A stretch of DNA of 64,000 bases from Opitutia bacterium (GCA_016187925.1 JACPIS010000025.1:62001-126000); one strand, 5' to 3'; positions 54,098 to 64,000 are shown, counted from the first letter of the stretch. Notes: a model not told the origin generated them from the letters alone. Numbers and translations are program-made.

Positions 54098-57000
54098 TCA
54101 GCGGCGACTGGCGGCAGTCGACTGGCGGAGCTTTTCGAGCAACTCAGCGCGGGGGACCGGTTTGGCCATGTAGTCGTCCATGCCGGCTGCGAGACAGGCC
54201 GCGCGTTCCTCGGCCAGAGCACCGGCCGTCAGCGCCACCACCCGGGTAGCGCGGTTTAGTTCGCCCGCTTGTCCTTGGCGCAGGCGACGTGTCGCCTCAT
54301 GGCCGTCAATGCCGGGCATCTGCACGTCCATCAGCACGAGGTCGAATTTCTCCTCGCGCAAACGGTCGAGTGCGGCGGAGGCGTTGTTGTATGCCGCGGG
54401 CTGGTAGCCTAACGCGGTAAGGGTCGCCGTGATGACCTTGGGATTCACGGGGTTGTCGTCCACCACGAGCAATCGCAGCGGATGCGCTCGCGCGAATGCC
54501 GCGGCGGCATTGGCGCTTTCCGGTTTCGACTCCGGTGCACCGGGCTTCCGCCCGCGCAGCGTCTGGGCGACAGTGGAGGCAAATTGCAGGTTGCGCAGGG
54601 GCTTCGAAATGACGGCGGCGAACAGGCCGGGCGGCGTTTCATTCTGTCCTGGCAAAGCTGAGGTCACAAGCACGAGAGGCAGGCGCGCGGTGTCCGGGCG
54701 CCGCCGAATCGCCGCCGCCAATGCGACGCCGTCCGAACCAGGCATCATATAATCTAGAACGGCGAGGTCGAAATGCTGCTGGTCGAGCGCCGCGAGTGCC
54801 TCGGCGCTGGAGGACGCCGGCATCATTCCCGCGCCATATTGGGCGAGGATATTTTCGACCAAACGCAGGTTCGCGGGCAGGTCATCCACCACCAACACCC
54901 GGCGTCCCTGCAATGCCCGCTCGATCTCCTGCGGAGCGACAGGCGCACGCGTTTGAATCTGGCCGGCCACATCCACCACCGTCACGGGCAGGGTGAAATG
55001 AAAATCGCTGCCTTTCCTCGGTGCGCTGGTGACCCCGATCTCGCCGTTCATCAAGGCCACGAGCCGTTGCGAGATCGCGAGACCGAGCCCGGTGCCGCCG
55101 TGCGTGCGCGTGATCGAGGCATCCACCTGGGAAAACGCCTTGAAGAGCCGGTCCAACCGATCGGCCGGGATGCCGATGCCCGTGTCGCGCACGTGAAACG
55201 CGAGGCGGCGGTCGCCGTCTCCGGTGGACGGCACTTGGCGCACGCAGATCTCGACATGCCCGGCCGCTGTGAACTTGAGCGCGTTGCCCGCAAGGTTGAG
55301 CAGAATCTGGCGCAGCCGCGTCTCGTCGCCCACGATCCCTTCGGGCACGTTGGCGTCGAGCCAGTAGACGAGCTCGATGTTCTTCGCCCGCGCTTGCGCG
55401 GAGAGCAGGTCGAGCACGTCCTCGACGAGCAGGCGCAGGGCCACGGGACGCGCTTCGAGTTCGCCCCGCCCGGCGTCGAGCTTCGAGAAATCGAGGATGT
55501 CGTTGATGATCGTGAGCAGCGATTCGCCGGAGGTAATGATGGTGCGCAGATAGTCGCGCTGTTGCTCATCGAGCCGGGTGTCGGCCAGCAGGTTGGCGAA
55601 CCCGATGACGCCGTTCATGGGCGTGCGGATTTCATGGCTCATCATCGCGAGAAACCGGCTCTTGGCCTTTGCCGCACCCTCGGCGGCCTCCCGGGCCCGG
55701 ACCAGTTCAGTGATGTCGGTTTGGATGGCGACATATTCGACCGGTCTCCCGGTCGCATCGCATATGGGGAACACCGTCGCATCCACCCAGTAGGAGGCGC
55801 CAGCTTTCGGGCGCTGGCAGATATTGCCGTGCCAGATGTTTCCCGCGGCGATCATCGAGCAAAGGTTGTCCAGATATCCGGCGGGATGAGCGGTCGCGTC
55901 GAACAGCAAGGGCGATTGACGGAGCAGTTCCTCGCGTGGGTAGCCGGAGCTTCGGCAAAGCCGGTCATTCACCGCCAGGATGCGATGCGAAGTGTCGGTA
56001 ACGAGCACGGCGCAATGGTCGTCGAGCGCGGCCTGGGTCTGGCGCAGTCGCCGGAGCGATTCATCGGCCTCCGCGCGGGCGGCCTCCGCGGCCTTCTGCT
56101 GATCAAGCGATTCATCCACCATATCCTCAACGACCGGCTTGATGAACGAGCGAAAATACAGCCAGGCGATGGGCAACAGCAGCAGGAAGACACCGGCGGC
56201 GGCGGTGAAAGCGCGGTCCCGTCGCGTCTGTGCATACGCCACCTGATCGGCCAGAAGCGAATCGAGCTGGCTTAGCGTCTCCTGCCAATAGGCCATCGTT
56301 TCGTGCGCCGCCCCTTGGATCTGTCGCTCACGGACATCCTTCGTCAGATTGGCCGCCCCGGCGGCTTCGTGAGACGCAAAGATTCCTGCAAACTGGCGTT
56401 GTGCCGCCAAAAAGCGGTTGGCCCGCGGCGGATAGCTGCTTTGGAACGAAGCGAGCCTGTGCACGGAAAACGCGTCGCCCTTCAGCGCCGCGGATACGCT
56501 CCGCTCGATCCTCGCCAGATCCTCCTGCTCCATCTGTCGTGCAAAAATCGCGGTCGATGCGGCATCCAGACCTTGTCCGGAGGTGCCGTGGACAAGGCGT
56601 TCGTGCATGTGCAGCAGGCGCTCCATGTGCAAGGGCAGCCAGACGACAACGATGTCGGTCATGGCACCCGTTTCAGCTTCGGGGCTCAAGGTGAGGCCTG
56701 CGCTGTCGCCCAGATGGGAGATGAGCAGATGCAAACGCCCGGTCATCCGCTGGAGGACCGCATGACGTTCGGGGCTTTGGGGCGGAGCCTTGCTGACCTG
56801 CTGCCAGAGTTCGCGCAGGTCGCGAACGGCGGCGTCAAGCTCGACGGATTCGCCGACCGGTTGCCGGTCTCGCAGCAGCGGGTCCCATCCCCTGCCTGTC
56901 CTTTTCAGTTCGTCGATCGCCGGCGCGAGCGCCTGATGTCCTGCATTCTCTTCGGGCGAGCGGTCCCAAAGGAGATCGACCGTTTTCTGCAAAAGTCCGG

Positions 57001-57217
57001 TGACCTGTTTCATGCGGCCAAGCCCCGAACGCTCCCGCATTCCGCGATGGATCTCCGCATTCAGACCGGTGGAAAGGAAATAGAACGCCAGGCCCGCCAC
57101 GGGCAGGGTGCACAATGTCACGAGCACGGCGATGTGCCGGCCGAGTCGGCGCCGATTGCGGCGAGTACGTTCCGACATAAGCCCCGTCAGGGCGGTGAAG
57201 ATAGCCAGCAACGACAT
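54098..57217 (-). CDS. Hybrid sensor histidine kinase with two receivers
   Basis: About 1040 aa. Two membrane helices flank a long periplasmic helical region (residues about 25-360). A PAS domain (VTDTSHRILAVNDRLCRSSGYPREELL) precedes HisKA (MMSHEIRTPMNGVIGFANLL), HATPase_c (LLNLAGNALKFTAAG and RDTGIGIPADRLDRLFKAFSQ), then two receivers with VLVVDDLPANLRLVENIL / LAVLDYMMPG and LLVVDDNPVNPKVITATL / LVLMDVQMPG. Ligand unknown. ATG at 57178 is equally possible. Divergent from the next kinase across a 271-bp gap. Confidence 0.92.
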   Translation of the reverse strand: MSLLAIFTALTGLMSERTRRNRRRLGRHIAVLVTLCTLPVAGLAFYFLSTGLNAEIHRGMRERSGLGRMKQVTGLLQKTVDLLWDRSPEENAGHQALAPAIDELKRTGRGWDPLLRDRQPVGESVELDAAVRDLRELWQQVSKAPPQSPERHAVLQRMTGRLHLLISHLGDSAGLTLSPEAETGAMTDIVVVWLPLHMERLLHMHERLVHGTSGQGLDAASTAIFARQMEQEDLARIERSVSAALKGDAFSVHRLASFQSSYPPRANRFLAAQRQFAGIFASHEAAGAANLTKDVRERQIQGAAHETMAYWQETLSQLDSLLADQVAYAQTRRDRAFTAAAGVFLLLLPIAWLYFRSFIKPVVEDMVDESLDQQKAAEAARAEADESLRRLRQTQAALDDHCAVLVTDTSHRILAVNDRLCRSSGYPREELLRQSPLLFDATAHPAGYLDNLCSMIAAGNIWHGNICQRPKAGASYWVDATVFPICDATGRPVEYVAIQTDITELVRAREAAEGAAKAKSRFLAMMSHEIRTPMNGVIGFANLLADTRLDEQQRDYLRTIITSGESLLTIINDILDFSKLDAGRGELEARPVALRLLVEDVLDLLSAQARAKNIELVYWLDANVPEGIVGDETRLRQILLNLAGNALKFTAAGHVEICVRQVPSTGDGDRRLAFHVRDTGIGIPADRLDRLFKAFSQVDASITRTHGGTGLGLAISQRLVALMNGEIGVTSAPRKGSDFHFTLPVTVVDVAGQIQTRAPVAPQEIERALQGRRVLVVDDLPANLRLVENILAQYGAGMMPASSSAEALAALDQQHFDLAVLDYMMPGSDGVALAAAIRRRPDTARLPLVLVTSALPGQNETPPGLFAAVISKPLRNLQFASTVAQTLRGRKPGAPESKPESANAAAAFARAHPLRLLVVDDNPVNPKVITATLTALGYQPAAYNNASAALDRLREEKFDLVLMDVQMPGIDGHEATRRLRQGQAGELNRATRVVALTAGALAEERAACLAAGMDDYMAKPVPRAELLEKLRQSTAASRR

Positions 57218-57376
57218 CGAAATTGGGTGAATGCGTCCGAGGATGGTTCGCTTCGGACCCGGCGGGTTTGAAATGCGACGGCGGAGCAGTCGCAATCCGT
57301 TTGTTGATCGCCGTGTCGATCGCGAAAGAAATATTGTTCCGCAGCAGGGAACGAAGAACACGCACAATCGGTCGCA

Positions 57377-57394
57377 TTGTGAGCATTTTGTGAG
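57377..57394. promoter_or_regulatory. Phased TTGTGAG boxes in the divergent kinase promoter region
   Basis: TTGTGAG at 57377 and again at 57388 (11-bp spacing), plus the reversed form CTCACAAAA at 57452. Same motif and spacing as at 51241-51267. Confidence 0.6.
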
Positions 57395-57488
57395 GCCGAT
57401 GCCTCCCAACCCACGTCAGTGAACTTGAACTCTTCCAAGCAAATTGGCTACCTCACAAAACCTTAGGTATCACGCCCTCATCATACCA

Positions 57489-60400
57489 ATGCCCCAGCTC
57501 AGCGCCAGAGCCGTTACCGTTTGCCGCGAGCTTTCCCGAGCCGTCGGCTTGGCGCTGGGTGCCATCGCGCTGGCCGTCTTGATGGGCTGGTGGCTCGACA
57601 TCCCGCTGTTCAAGTCACTCATGCCTGGCTGGGCGGCGATGAAACCCAACACCGCGCTGGCGCTTCTTTTGTCGGCGGCTTCGCTGCTGCCGATGAGTCA
57701 AGCGACCGAACCGATGCTTGGCCGCTGGCGTTGGTGGGTTCGGGTGACGGCCGGTTTGGCCGCGCTTATCGGTGGGCTGACGTTCATGCAGCATGTGGCC
57801 CGGATCGATCTCGGCATCGACCAGTTGCTGGTGCGCGAGGTGATCGACTCCACGGCAACGGCACCAGGACGCATGTCCCCGATGGCCGCAGTGGCATTCT
57901 TGGTTTTGGGCATCGCGCTCTCTCTGCTCACCTGCGGCATGCGCGCTGTTTGCGCCTGGCTGGCACAGCTTGCCGCTCTGTTGGCCGCGTTTGGCGCGTT
58001 CATTGCCGTAACCGGTTATCTCTACGGGCGGGCAACCCTGGGACTTGCGCCCTTCTTCACCAGTACGGCGTTACATACTGCGCTGGCGTTGCTGACGCTG
58101 AGCGTAGGAGTGGCTTGCGCACAACCCACTGACGGATTGATGGCCCTGTTCAATGCGCGGAGCGCCGGAGGCACCATCCTGCGCCGCCTGCTGCTCCCCA
58201 TCGCTCTGTTGCCGGTCCTGATCAATTGGCTTGAGCGCGAGGGCGAGCAACGCGGTATATATCCGATAGGTTTCGGGTGGATGCTCGACTCCGCGGTGAC
58301 CGTTGTTCTTGTCGGATGCGTGGTTTGGATCGTCGCCCGTCGCGTACATGAGAAGGACGTGGCCCGCCAGACCGCTGAGGAAGAGCTCCAGAAAAGCGAG
58401 GAGCGCTATCGCCAGCTCATCGAGATGTCTCCCGTTGCGATCCTGGTAAAGGACGCGAAAAAGATCGAGTTCGCCAATCCCGCCGCCCAGGCGCTGGTTG
58501 GGGCCACCCAGGCGACGGATGTGCTCGGCCGATCCCCCTTTGCCTTTGTCCATCCGGCCGCTCGATCAAGGTTCGAGAAAGATTTCTGCCGCGTAATCAG
58601 GGATGGAACTTCGTTGCCCCGCATGGACCACCGGGTCGTGCGAATCGACGGCAGCGAGATTGATGTCGAGATCTCCGCCACGCCCGTCTCCTACCACGGC
58701 CAGCGCCTGGCCCAGGTCGTCGCACGCGATGTCACGGAAGCGAGGCGGGCGGCCCAGGCGCTCCGCGAGAGTGAGGAAAGGTTCCGACAGATCGCGGAAA
58801 CGATCAGTGAGGTTTTCTGGATGGCGGACATCAAGCTGGAGCGGATGGTTTATGTCAGCCCCGCCTACGAGAAGATCTGGGGCAGATCGTGCGCCAGCCT
58901 CAGGGAGAATCCGCGTTCCTTTCTCGATGCGATTCACCCCGGTGACCGCAAGCGCGTGCTGGCCGACCTTGAGGTTAAAAAACAGGGGCTGCTGTTCGAG
59001 CACGAATACCGGCTGCTCCTGCCTGACGGCTCGATTCGATGGATCTGGGATCGTGGCTATCCGGTTCGAACTCCCGGCAACGAAGTGCTTCACTATGTCG
59101 GAGTCGCCCAGGATATCACCTCACGCAAGCAAGTCCAAGAGGCGTTGAAGGCATCGGTTGAACGTCTCCAACTGCTTGCCCGCGCCACGGGGGATGCAAT
59201 CTGGGACTGGGACATTCCCACGGACACCACATGGTGGAGCGAAACGTTCCGCAGTAAGTTCGGCTACGCACAGGACACGGTGCCCACGTTCGCGGCGTGG
59301 CTCGACCATGTGCACCCTGATGATCGTGAACGCGCGACAGCAGAGTTCCGGGATGCCGTCGAAACGGCAGAGATTACGTGGTCGTCCGAGTATCGGTTTC
59401 GCCTGGCTGACGGTTCCTATGCTGTCGTTCTCGACCGGGCACACGGGATCAAGGACAACTCCGGGAAACTCGTGCGGATATTGGGCTCGATTGTGGACAT
59501 CTCCGGGCTTCGACGTGTCGAGGAAAAAGCACGATTGCTCGCCCACGCGGTGGAGAGCACCAGCGAAATGATCTCCATCGCCTCACTCGACGACAGGTTC
59601 GTATTTGTGAATCCGGCGTTCTTGAATGCTTACGGCTACCGCGAGGACGAAGTGATCGGGCAAACGCCGGAGCTGCTCGCCAGCCCGGCGACAAAACCGC
59701 CGGGGCTTCACGCCGCCATCCGGGAGGCTGCGATGCGGGAAGGATGGACCGGTGAAGTGATCAATCGTCGCAAGGATGGCTCCGAATTCCAGCTACGCCT
59801 CATCGCCTCCTCCGTGCGGGACACGCATGGAAATATCATCGCACTGATGGGAGTTGCCGAGGACATCACCGAGCGCAAGCGGATTGAAGCGATTGTCCGC
59901 CGTGATGCCTATATCCTCGCCCAGCTGCGCGACGCCGTGATCTGCACCGACCTCGCGGGCAACATCACCTATTGGAATGAGGCGGCCACCGAGATTCTGG
60001 GGTGGAGCGCGCAAGAAACTCTCGGACGTTCGTTCCTTCAGTTCCACCCGCAGGAAGAGCACGCCGAGCGCTGGGCGCGGTTCGAACGCGTGCTTGCCGG
60101 CGAAATTCTGCAAGGTGAGCGACAGAGCGTGCGCAAAAACGGGACCCGGATCTGGGTCTCATCGCACATCACGTTGTTCCGCGATACCACTGGAGCTCCG
60201 ACTGGTGTAATCAGCGTCGCCCGAGACATCACCGAGCGCAGGAAACTTGAATCGCAACTGCTACACACCCAAAAGATGGACGCAATCGGACAGCTCGCCG
60301 GCGGCGTGGCGCACGATTTCAACAATATGCTGACGGCCATCCAGGGGCAGGCGGCACTGATGGGCATGTCCGGCGATCTGTCATCCACGGCGCGGGAATC

Positions 60401-61412
60401 ACTGGATGAAATCACCCGCGCGGCCCAACGCGCGGCCAGTCTCACCCGTCAACTGCTTCTGTTTAGTCGGCGTGAGGTGATGCAGTCCAGTCGGATCGAT
60501 TTGAACGAGGCCATCACTCAGATCGCCAAGATGCTTCAGCGTTTGATCGGCGAAGACGTCAGTCTGACACTGCATCTGCACCCCAGGCCCTTGCTCGTGG
60601 TGGCCGATGCCGGGATGATCGACCAAGTGTTGATGAATTTGGCGGTGAACGCCCGTGATGCGATGCCTAAAGGAGGCGAAATCACCATCGAAACCAGCAC
60701 AAGCAGTTTTGATACTGTTACCGTGGACATGGGCGGCGCCGAACTTGGGCGCTACGCGTGTGTCGCGGTCACTGATACCGGCACGGGCATACCGCAGCAC
60801 GTGTTGCCGCACATCTTTGAACCCTTCTTCACGACCAAGGAACCCGGCAAGGGCACCGGCCTCGGGCTGGCCACCGTATTTGGCATCGCGAAGCAGCATC
60901 GTGGTTGGGTGCGCGTTTACAGCGAACCGGGACACGGCACGACGTTTCGCGTCTACCTTCCCGTCGACGGTGTGGCCATGCCGGACGAGACCAAAGATTC
61001 GGCGTTGTCGTTACCGCGCGGTCGCGGCGAGCGGATACTGCTCGTCGAAGACGATGCGGCCGTTCGCAACATGACTAGTGTCATGCTCGAACGGCATGGC
61101 TATAAAGTCATCTCAGCGGCAAACGGAAGGGAGGCATTGAACATCTGGACCGGAGGCGATGGGAAGATTGATCTTCTACTGACTGATATGGTCATGCCCG
61201 GCGGCATGAACGGCACCGATTTGGCCGCCCAACTCAGAGCTTGGCGTGCCGACCTCAAGGTCATCCTCACGAGCGGATACAACGCGGTCATTGCCGGTCG
61301 CGCGCTGACATTGCAGCCGGGACAGGCCTTTCTACAGAAGCCTTTCGATCCCGCCAAATTGCTCGGTGCGCTTGAGAGTCTTCTGCGCGGGTCGTTTCCC
61401 GCCGTTGAATAG
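57489..61412 (+). CDS. Multi-PAS hybrid histidine kinase with membrane sensor
   Basis: A 1307-aa kinase. Residues about 15-300 form a six- to eight-helix membrane module. About six PAS/PAC units follow (for example [79 protein letters not shown]). Then HisKA with [19 protein letters not shown], HATPase_c with [19 protein letters not shown] and a C-terminal receiver with [18 protein letters not shown] and [14 protein letters not shown] upstream would add 15 residues; ATG at 57489 is chosen. Confidence 0.92.
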   Translation: MPQLSARAVTVCRELSRAVGLALGAIALAVLMGWWLDIPLFKSLMPGWAAMKPNTALALLLSAASLLPMSQATEPMLGRWRWWVRVTAGLAALIGGLTFMQHVARIDLGIDQLLVREVIDSTATAPGRMSPMAAVAFLVLGIALSLLTCGMRAVCAWLAQLAALLAAFGAFIAVTGYLYGRATLGLAPFFTSTALHTALALLTLSVGVACAQPTDGLMALFNARSAGGTILRRLLLPIALLPVLINWLEREGEQRGIYPIGFGWMLDSAVTVVLVGCVVWIVARRVHEKDVARQTAEEELQKSEERYRQLIEMSPVAILVKDAKKIEFANPAAQALVGATQATDVLGRSPFAFVHPAARSRFEKDFCRVIRDGTSLPRMDHRVVRIDGSEIDVEISATPVSYHGQRLAQVVARDVTEARRAAQALRESEERFRQIAETISEVFWMADIKLERMVYVSPAYEKIWGRSCASLRENPRSFLDAIHPGDRKRVLADLEVKKQGLLFEHEYRLLLPDGSIRWIWDRGYPVRTPGNEVLHYVGVAQDITSRKQVQEALKASVERLQLLARATGDAIWDWDIPTDTTWWSETFRSKFGYAQDTVPTFAAWLDHVHPDDRERATAEFRDAVETAEITWSSEYRFRLADGSYAVVLDRAHGIKDNSGKLVRILGSIVDISGLRRVEEKARLLAHAVESTSEMISIASLDDRFVFVNPAFLNAYGYREDEVIGQTPELLASPATKPPGLHAAIREAAMREGWTGEVINRRKDGSEFQLRLIASSVRDTHGNIIALMGVAEDITERKRIEAIVRRDAYILAQLRDAVICTDLAGNITYWNEAATEILGWSAQETLGRSFLQFHPQEEHAERWARFERVLAGEILQGERQSVRKNGTRIWVSSHITLFRDTTGAPTGVISVARDITERRKLESQLLHTQKMDAIGQLAGGVAHDFNNMLTAIQGQAALMGMSGDLSSTARESLDEITRAAQRAASLTRQLLLFSRREVMQSSRIDLNEAITQIAKMLQRLIGEDVSLTLHLHPRPLLVVADAGMIDQVLMNLAVNARDAMPKGGEITIETSTSSFDTVTVDMGGAELGRYACVAVTDTGTGIPQHVLPHIFEPFFTTKEPGKGTGLGLATVFGIAKQHRGWVRVYSEPGHGTTFRVYLPVDGVAMPDETKDSALSLPRGRGERILLVEDDAAVRNMTSVMLERHGYKVISAANGREALNIWTGGDGKIDLLLTDMVMPGGMNGTDLAAQLRAWRADLKVILTSGYNAVIAGRALTLQPGQAFLQKPFDPAKLLGALESLLRGSFPAVE

Positions 61413-61471
61413 GTGGTTCCTATTCCTGCCCGGCTCGCCACTTCAGGCGGCATATCGTTCGCGCGCACGTC

Positions 61472-61577
61472 CATCAAAGGAGTGAAACGACGGTCAGCAC
61501 GATTGAGCCCAATGCCAGCACGAGCGACATCGCCGCAATAACCAGCCTGCTTCTGATATCTTTGAACTGATCGATCG
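61472..61577 (-). other. Small membrane-peptide ORF fragment
   Basis: A minus-strand open frame encodes DSIDQFKDIRSRLVIAAM then SLVLALGSIVLTVVSLL and stop. One membrane helix is clear. No good start codon exists between an upstream stop and the helix, so it is either a remnant or uses an internal Met. It is within the 827-bp gap 61413-62239 that otherwise holds hairpins such as CCCCGGAGCTTGCTTCGGGG (62017-62036) and the right repeat. Confidence 0.25.
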
Positions 61578-62110
61578 AGTCTGGTTTGGATTTAGAGCGA
61601 AACTACATGGGCACTGGTAGCCAGCCGCCCACGGATAACAAGGTGGCGTTCTGCCGATTCTGCGGGCAGCTTGAACTCCGATTTGGACGGCCCCCCGCCG
61701 CTTGCGTTCAGGGATGCCTTTGTGGCACGGTGGGGCGGCGCACGGCCCGGCTCAGTCGGCCGCAGTATCCTACACCTACTTCCGAAATACCCTCGCATGG
61801 ATTCTATGGAAGGGCTGTGTTCCTGACCGGACAGGGCACGAACGACCTGCTCCTGCGGGAGGACGGTTACATGTTGGTCCATCTCGTCTGGCCGCTGCAG
61901 CGATTCATTTGCTGTGGGTCTATACCTCGAAGCTTGCTTCGGCTTGGTCGGCAGAACGGGATTGAGTGTGGATTGCATGGGGCTCGAGCGGGTTTGCCGA
62001 GGTCTTGTCAAATGCCCCGGAGCTTGCTTCGGGGATTCTTTACTCGCTGTCCAGTTCCCTCCGAGGGAACTTCCCCAATACGTTCCAAGGGTTCCTGGAA
62101 CGCAAAGGAC

Positions 62111-62159
62111 CGGGCAGCCATTCGACGCGCCGCCCAAGCGCGGCTTGCTCATGGCAGGC
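62111..62159 (+). repeat. Right copy of 49-bp direct repeat (candidate attR)
   Basis: Identical to 43474-43522. The bases just before it (AAGGAC) do not resemble the tRNA, so the match stops at the acceptor-stem 3' strand. A loosely similar TTTGATC occurs a few bases after both copies. Confidence 0.8.
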
Positions 62160-62239
62160 GGCCTTGGCCCGTTTGATCGTCCCAGGATCACCCAGGGATA
62201 GGCCGGGCGACAGCGGCGGTGACGGCGTGCGGCGTCCCA

Positions 62240-62665
62240 TCACACCACGGCGTTGATGCCTCCGGATTTCGCGGCCTGTTTCACGAGCCTCATTGCAACG
62301 TCGAGCTTCAGGTCCTCGAGCTTCTTGAAGTTGATGCAGCTGCGGCCGGTCTTCACTTTGCCGAGCTTTGCAGCATTCCGCTCGACGAGGTAGCCGTCCT
62401 TGTCGCCGACACAGATGTGGAGGGCGTAACCGCTTTTTCCCGCAGCGAGTCCGATCAGGAACCAGTCGCCCTCGCGGCCGCTGGCCGACTTGTAGTGATA
62501 CTTCCCGTAGCCGATGACGGGCGACGGCCCCATGCCGGACATCATGACCGGCGCGAGCTTCGGCACGGCCTTGCGGATTGCCTTGTGCAGGATCGTCATC
62601 GTGACGCGGCGATCGGCGGGGAGGGCGGCAAGAAATCCGGCGAGAGTGGGAAGGGGTTTGGGCAT
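62240..62665 (-). CDS. DUF1801 (YdhG-like) domain protein
   Basis: A 141-aa protein: AALPADRRVTMTILHKAIRK at the N-terminus, YHYKSASGREGDWFLIGLAAGKSGYALHICVGDKDG in the middle and KTGRSCINFKKLEDL near the C-terminus. This is the DUF1801/YdhG fold, with an iron-chaperone-like fold reported for relatives. Function uncertain. First gene after the right repeat. Confidence 0.8.
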   Translation of the reverse strand: MPKPLPTLAGFLAALPADRRVTMTILHKAIRKAVPKLAPVMMSGMGPSPVIGYGKYHYKSASGREGDWFLIGLAAGKSGYALHICVGDKDGYLVERNAAKLGKVKTGRSCINFKKLEDLKLDVAMRLVKQAAKSGGINAVV

Positions 62666-62786
62666 GCGGCGAGGCTGTGCATCCGATGCGCCGCGGGCAA
62701 ACTCGAACAGGCGGCGCGCGGGTACGGCGTCGGGGCGACACGGTGCGCGTCCGCAAGGTGTCGCCGCCCGGTCGATCCAGCCGAGA

Positions 62787-63179
62787 TCAGCGCGGCAGCT
62801 TGCCGGCCTTGCTCCGGCGCGCCTCGCTTTGGCGCACCATCTCGCTCAGGTCGGCGGCGGGACGGATCTCCCACGGGCCGAACGTCACCCCGGGATGCTT
62901 CGAGATCAACTCGACGGCGTGGTTCAGGTCGCGCGCTTCGAGGATCATGATGCCGCCAAGCTGTTCCTTGGTCTCGGCGTAGGGCCCGTCGGTCACCACG
63001 ACGCGCCCGTTCGCGTGGCGCAGCGTCATCGCGGTGTTGGGCGGCTGCAGCGCTTCGCCGCCCTTGAAGTGACCGTTGGCGCGGAGCTGGTCGTCGTAGG
63101 TGAAGCAGCTGTCCATGTCCGTCTCCGTGACGGAGGCCAACCTGTTGGGGTCGATGTAACCGAGGCAGATGTATTTCAT
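62787..63179 (-). CDS. YCII/DGPF-domain protein
   Basis: A 130-aa YCII-related protein: MKYICLGYIDPNRLAS, LRHANGRVVVTDGPYAETKEQLGGIMILEARDLNHAVELI and HPGVTFGPWEIRPAADLSEM. The TDGPYAETKE motif gives the DGPF family its name. These genes regularly neighbour ECF41-like or DUF6596 sigma factors, as here. Confidence 0.9.
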   Translation of the reverse strand: MKYICLGYIDPNRLASVTETDMDSCFTYDDQLRANGHFKGGEALQPPNTAMTLRHANGRVVVTDGPYAETKEQLGGIMILEARDLNHAVELISKHPGVTFGPWEIRPAADLSEMVRQSEARRSKAGKLPR

Positions 63180-63290
63180 AGGGATTTTGGGTGACGGGCC
63201 CGGAATTGGGCGCCGTTCATCAGCTGGTCGATCCGCCGGCGCGCTTTTCGACGCGCGGCTGGAAAATATTTCAGTCAGGAAAACGCCGCT

Positions 63291-63434
63291 GAACCAACCC
63301 CTAATCCACGCTAATCAGGAGAGTGAGTTCGAGACGCAGAAAACGGACGCGCCACCTGAGCGGAGAAGCGCCCGCGCAGAAAGTTTCTTTGCTTCAACTT
63401 CATTAGCGCTGATTAGCGGAAATTAGCGGTTACT
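63291..63434. repeat. ATTAGCG palindrome family
   Basis: CTAATCCACGCTAATCAGG near 63302 is faced by CATTAGCGCTGATTAGCGG and AATTAGCGGTTA near 63402-63432. Imperfect long inverted repeat in the 270-bp gap between the YCII and sigma-factor genes. Confidence 0.65.
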
Positions 63435-63449
63435 CGGCTGCTTCTAGGT

Positions 63450-64000
63450 TCAGGCGAGTTCGCGCAGCCGTTTTTCCAGAAAACGTATCTCCGGGTCGGA
63501 TTTGGCCAGCGCGTGCGCCTGCTCGTAGGCGGCCCGGGCCTCGTCACGGCGCCCGAGCCGGCGGAGCAGGTCGGCGCGGGCCGAATGCGCGAGGTGGTAA
63601 TCTCGCAGCTCGCCGCGCGCGAGCAGCGCATCGATGAGGGTCAGCCCGGCGGCGGGACCTTCGTGCATCGCGACGGCTGCGGCGCGGTTGAGTTCGATGA
63701 CCGGTGAGGGCTGCAGCGCCAGCAACGCGGCGTACAGCGCGCAAATCTGCCGCCAGTCGGTCGCCTCCGGCGTGCGCGCCTCGGCGTGGACGGCGGCGAT
63801 GGCGGCTTGCAGCGTGTAGGAGCCGAAGCGCCGCGTGGCCAGGGCGCGCTCCACCAGCGCGACGCCCTCGCGGATGAAAGCGGGGTTCCATGCCGACCGG
63901 TCCTGTTGCTCAAGCAGCACGAGCCCGCCATCGGCGCTGACGCGCGCTGCGCGGCGCGATTCGTGCAGCAGCATGAGCGCGAGCAGCCCGATAACCTCCG
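63450..64000 (-). CDS. ECF sigma factor, DUF6596/YCII-associated type (partial)
   Basis: C-terminal 183 residues of a sigma factor whose N-terminus lies beyond the right edge. EVIGLLALMLLHESRRAARV and DRSAWNPAFIREGVALVERAL, RFGSYTLQAAIAAVHAEA, and TPEATDWRQICALYAALLAL are the DUF6596 TPR-like tail found in these unusually long ECF factors. It pairs with the adjacent YCII/DGPF gene, a typical regulatory unit. Confidence 0.9.
   Translation of the reverse strand, partial: EVIGLLALMLLHESRRAARVSADGGLVLLEQQDRSAWNPAFIREGVALVERALATRRFGSYTLQAAIAAVHAEARTPEATDWRQICALYAALLALQPSPVIELNRAAAVAMHEGPAAGLTLIDALLARGELRDYHLAHSARADLLRRLGRRDEARAAYEQAHALAKSDPEIRFLEKRLRELA

Larger units (their letters stand above)
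43474..62159. mobile_element. Putative 18.6-kb genomic island at tRNA-Gln
   Basis: Bounded by identical 49-bp direct repeats, the left one made by the tRNA-Gln 3' end. Cargo is typical of islands: metal efflux, GIY-YIG protein, two-component and chemosensory genes and broken genes, with visibly less GC-biased sequence than the flanks. No integrase, transposase or relaxase gene is seen, so if it is an island it is immobile or was moved in trans. The alternative is that the 49 bp is a dispersed repeat. Confidence 0.5.

Noticed and set aside
62111..62159. A second tRNA gene at the right repeat
   Set aside because: Only the last 7 acceptor bases and CCA match; no D, anticodon or T arm precedes it.

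Overview
The window looks like a chromosomal segment from a high-GC, Gram-negative, diderm bacterium. Outer-membrane beta-barrels, TolC, an RND pump, OprB-like and MtrB-like porins and lipoproteins all point that way. Gene content and the dense intergenic palindromes suggest Verrucomicrobiota, most likely an Opitutaceae relative; this is inferred from style, not from a marker gene search.

Layout. 0-4.5 kb: purine/xanthine oxidation (molybdenum subunit XdhB, XdhC) with two SAM methyltransferases. 4.6-7.7 kb: small exported proteins and a TPR-like lipoprotein/periplasmic protein. 7.7-12.6 kb: a complete Fe-S assembly operon on the minus strand (Fur-family regulator, SufC, SufB, SufD, SufT) with a palindromic operator in front. 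12.7-18.7 kb: OprB-type porin, VanY-like peptidase, thioredoxin reductase, M19 dipeptidase, and a LemA-TPM-TPM operon. 18.8-24.1 kb: YgiQ radical-SAM protein, then an octaheme MtrA/DmsE-like cytochrome followed by an MtrB/PioB-like barrel, which together look like an outer-membrane electron conduit. 24.1-34.9 kb: OsmC, a TPR protein, two tandem ADOP-type permeases, a POT peptide transporter, GNAT and PilZ proteins.

34.9-38.5 kb is a decaying, repeat-rich islet: a frameshifted nucleotidyltransferase, a duplicated small gene (one copy frameshifted), a ParE/antitoxin pair, a VapC remnant, a MITE-like 200-bp element and several palindrome families. 38.5-43.5 kb returns to core genes (BRCT protein, UvrD helicase, frr, pyrH) and ends with tRNA-Gln(UUG).

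43.5-62.2 kb is bounded by 49-bp direct repeats, the left one overlapping the 3' end of tRNA-Gln. It reads as an 18.6-kb genomic island. It carries a GIY-YIG protein, an RND metal-efflux operon with a strongly reduced adaptor, an OmpR-type regulator whose kinase survives only as a C-terminal scrap, a chemoreceptor, a receiver protein, a disrupted membrane/zinc-ribbon gene and two very large sensor kinases. Phased TTGTGAG boxes occur in two of its promoter regions and may define a small regulon. No integrase is visible. 62.2-64 kb: DUF1801, YCII/DGPF and the C-terminal part of an ECF sigma factor that runs off the window.
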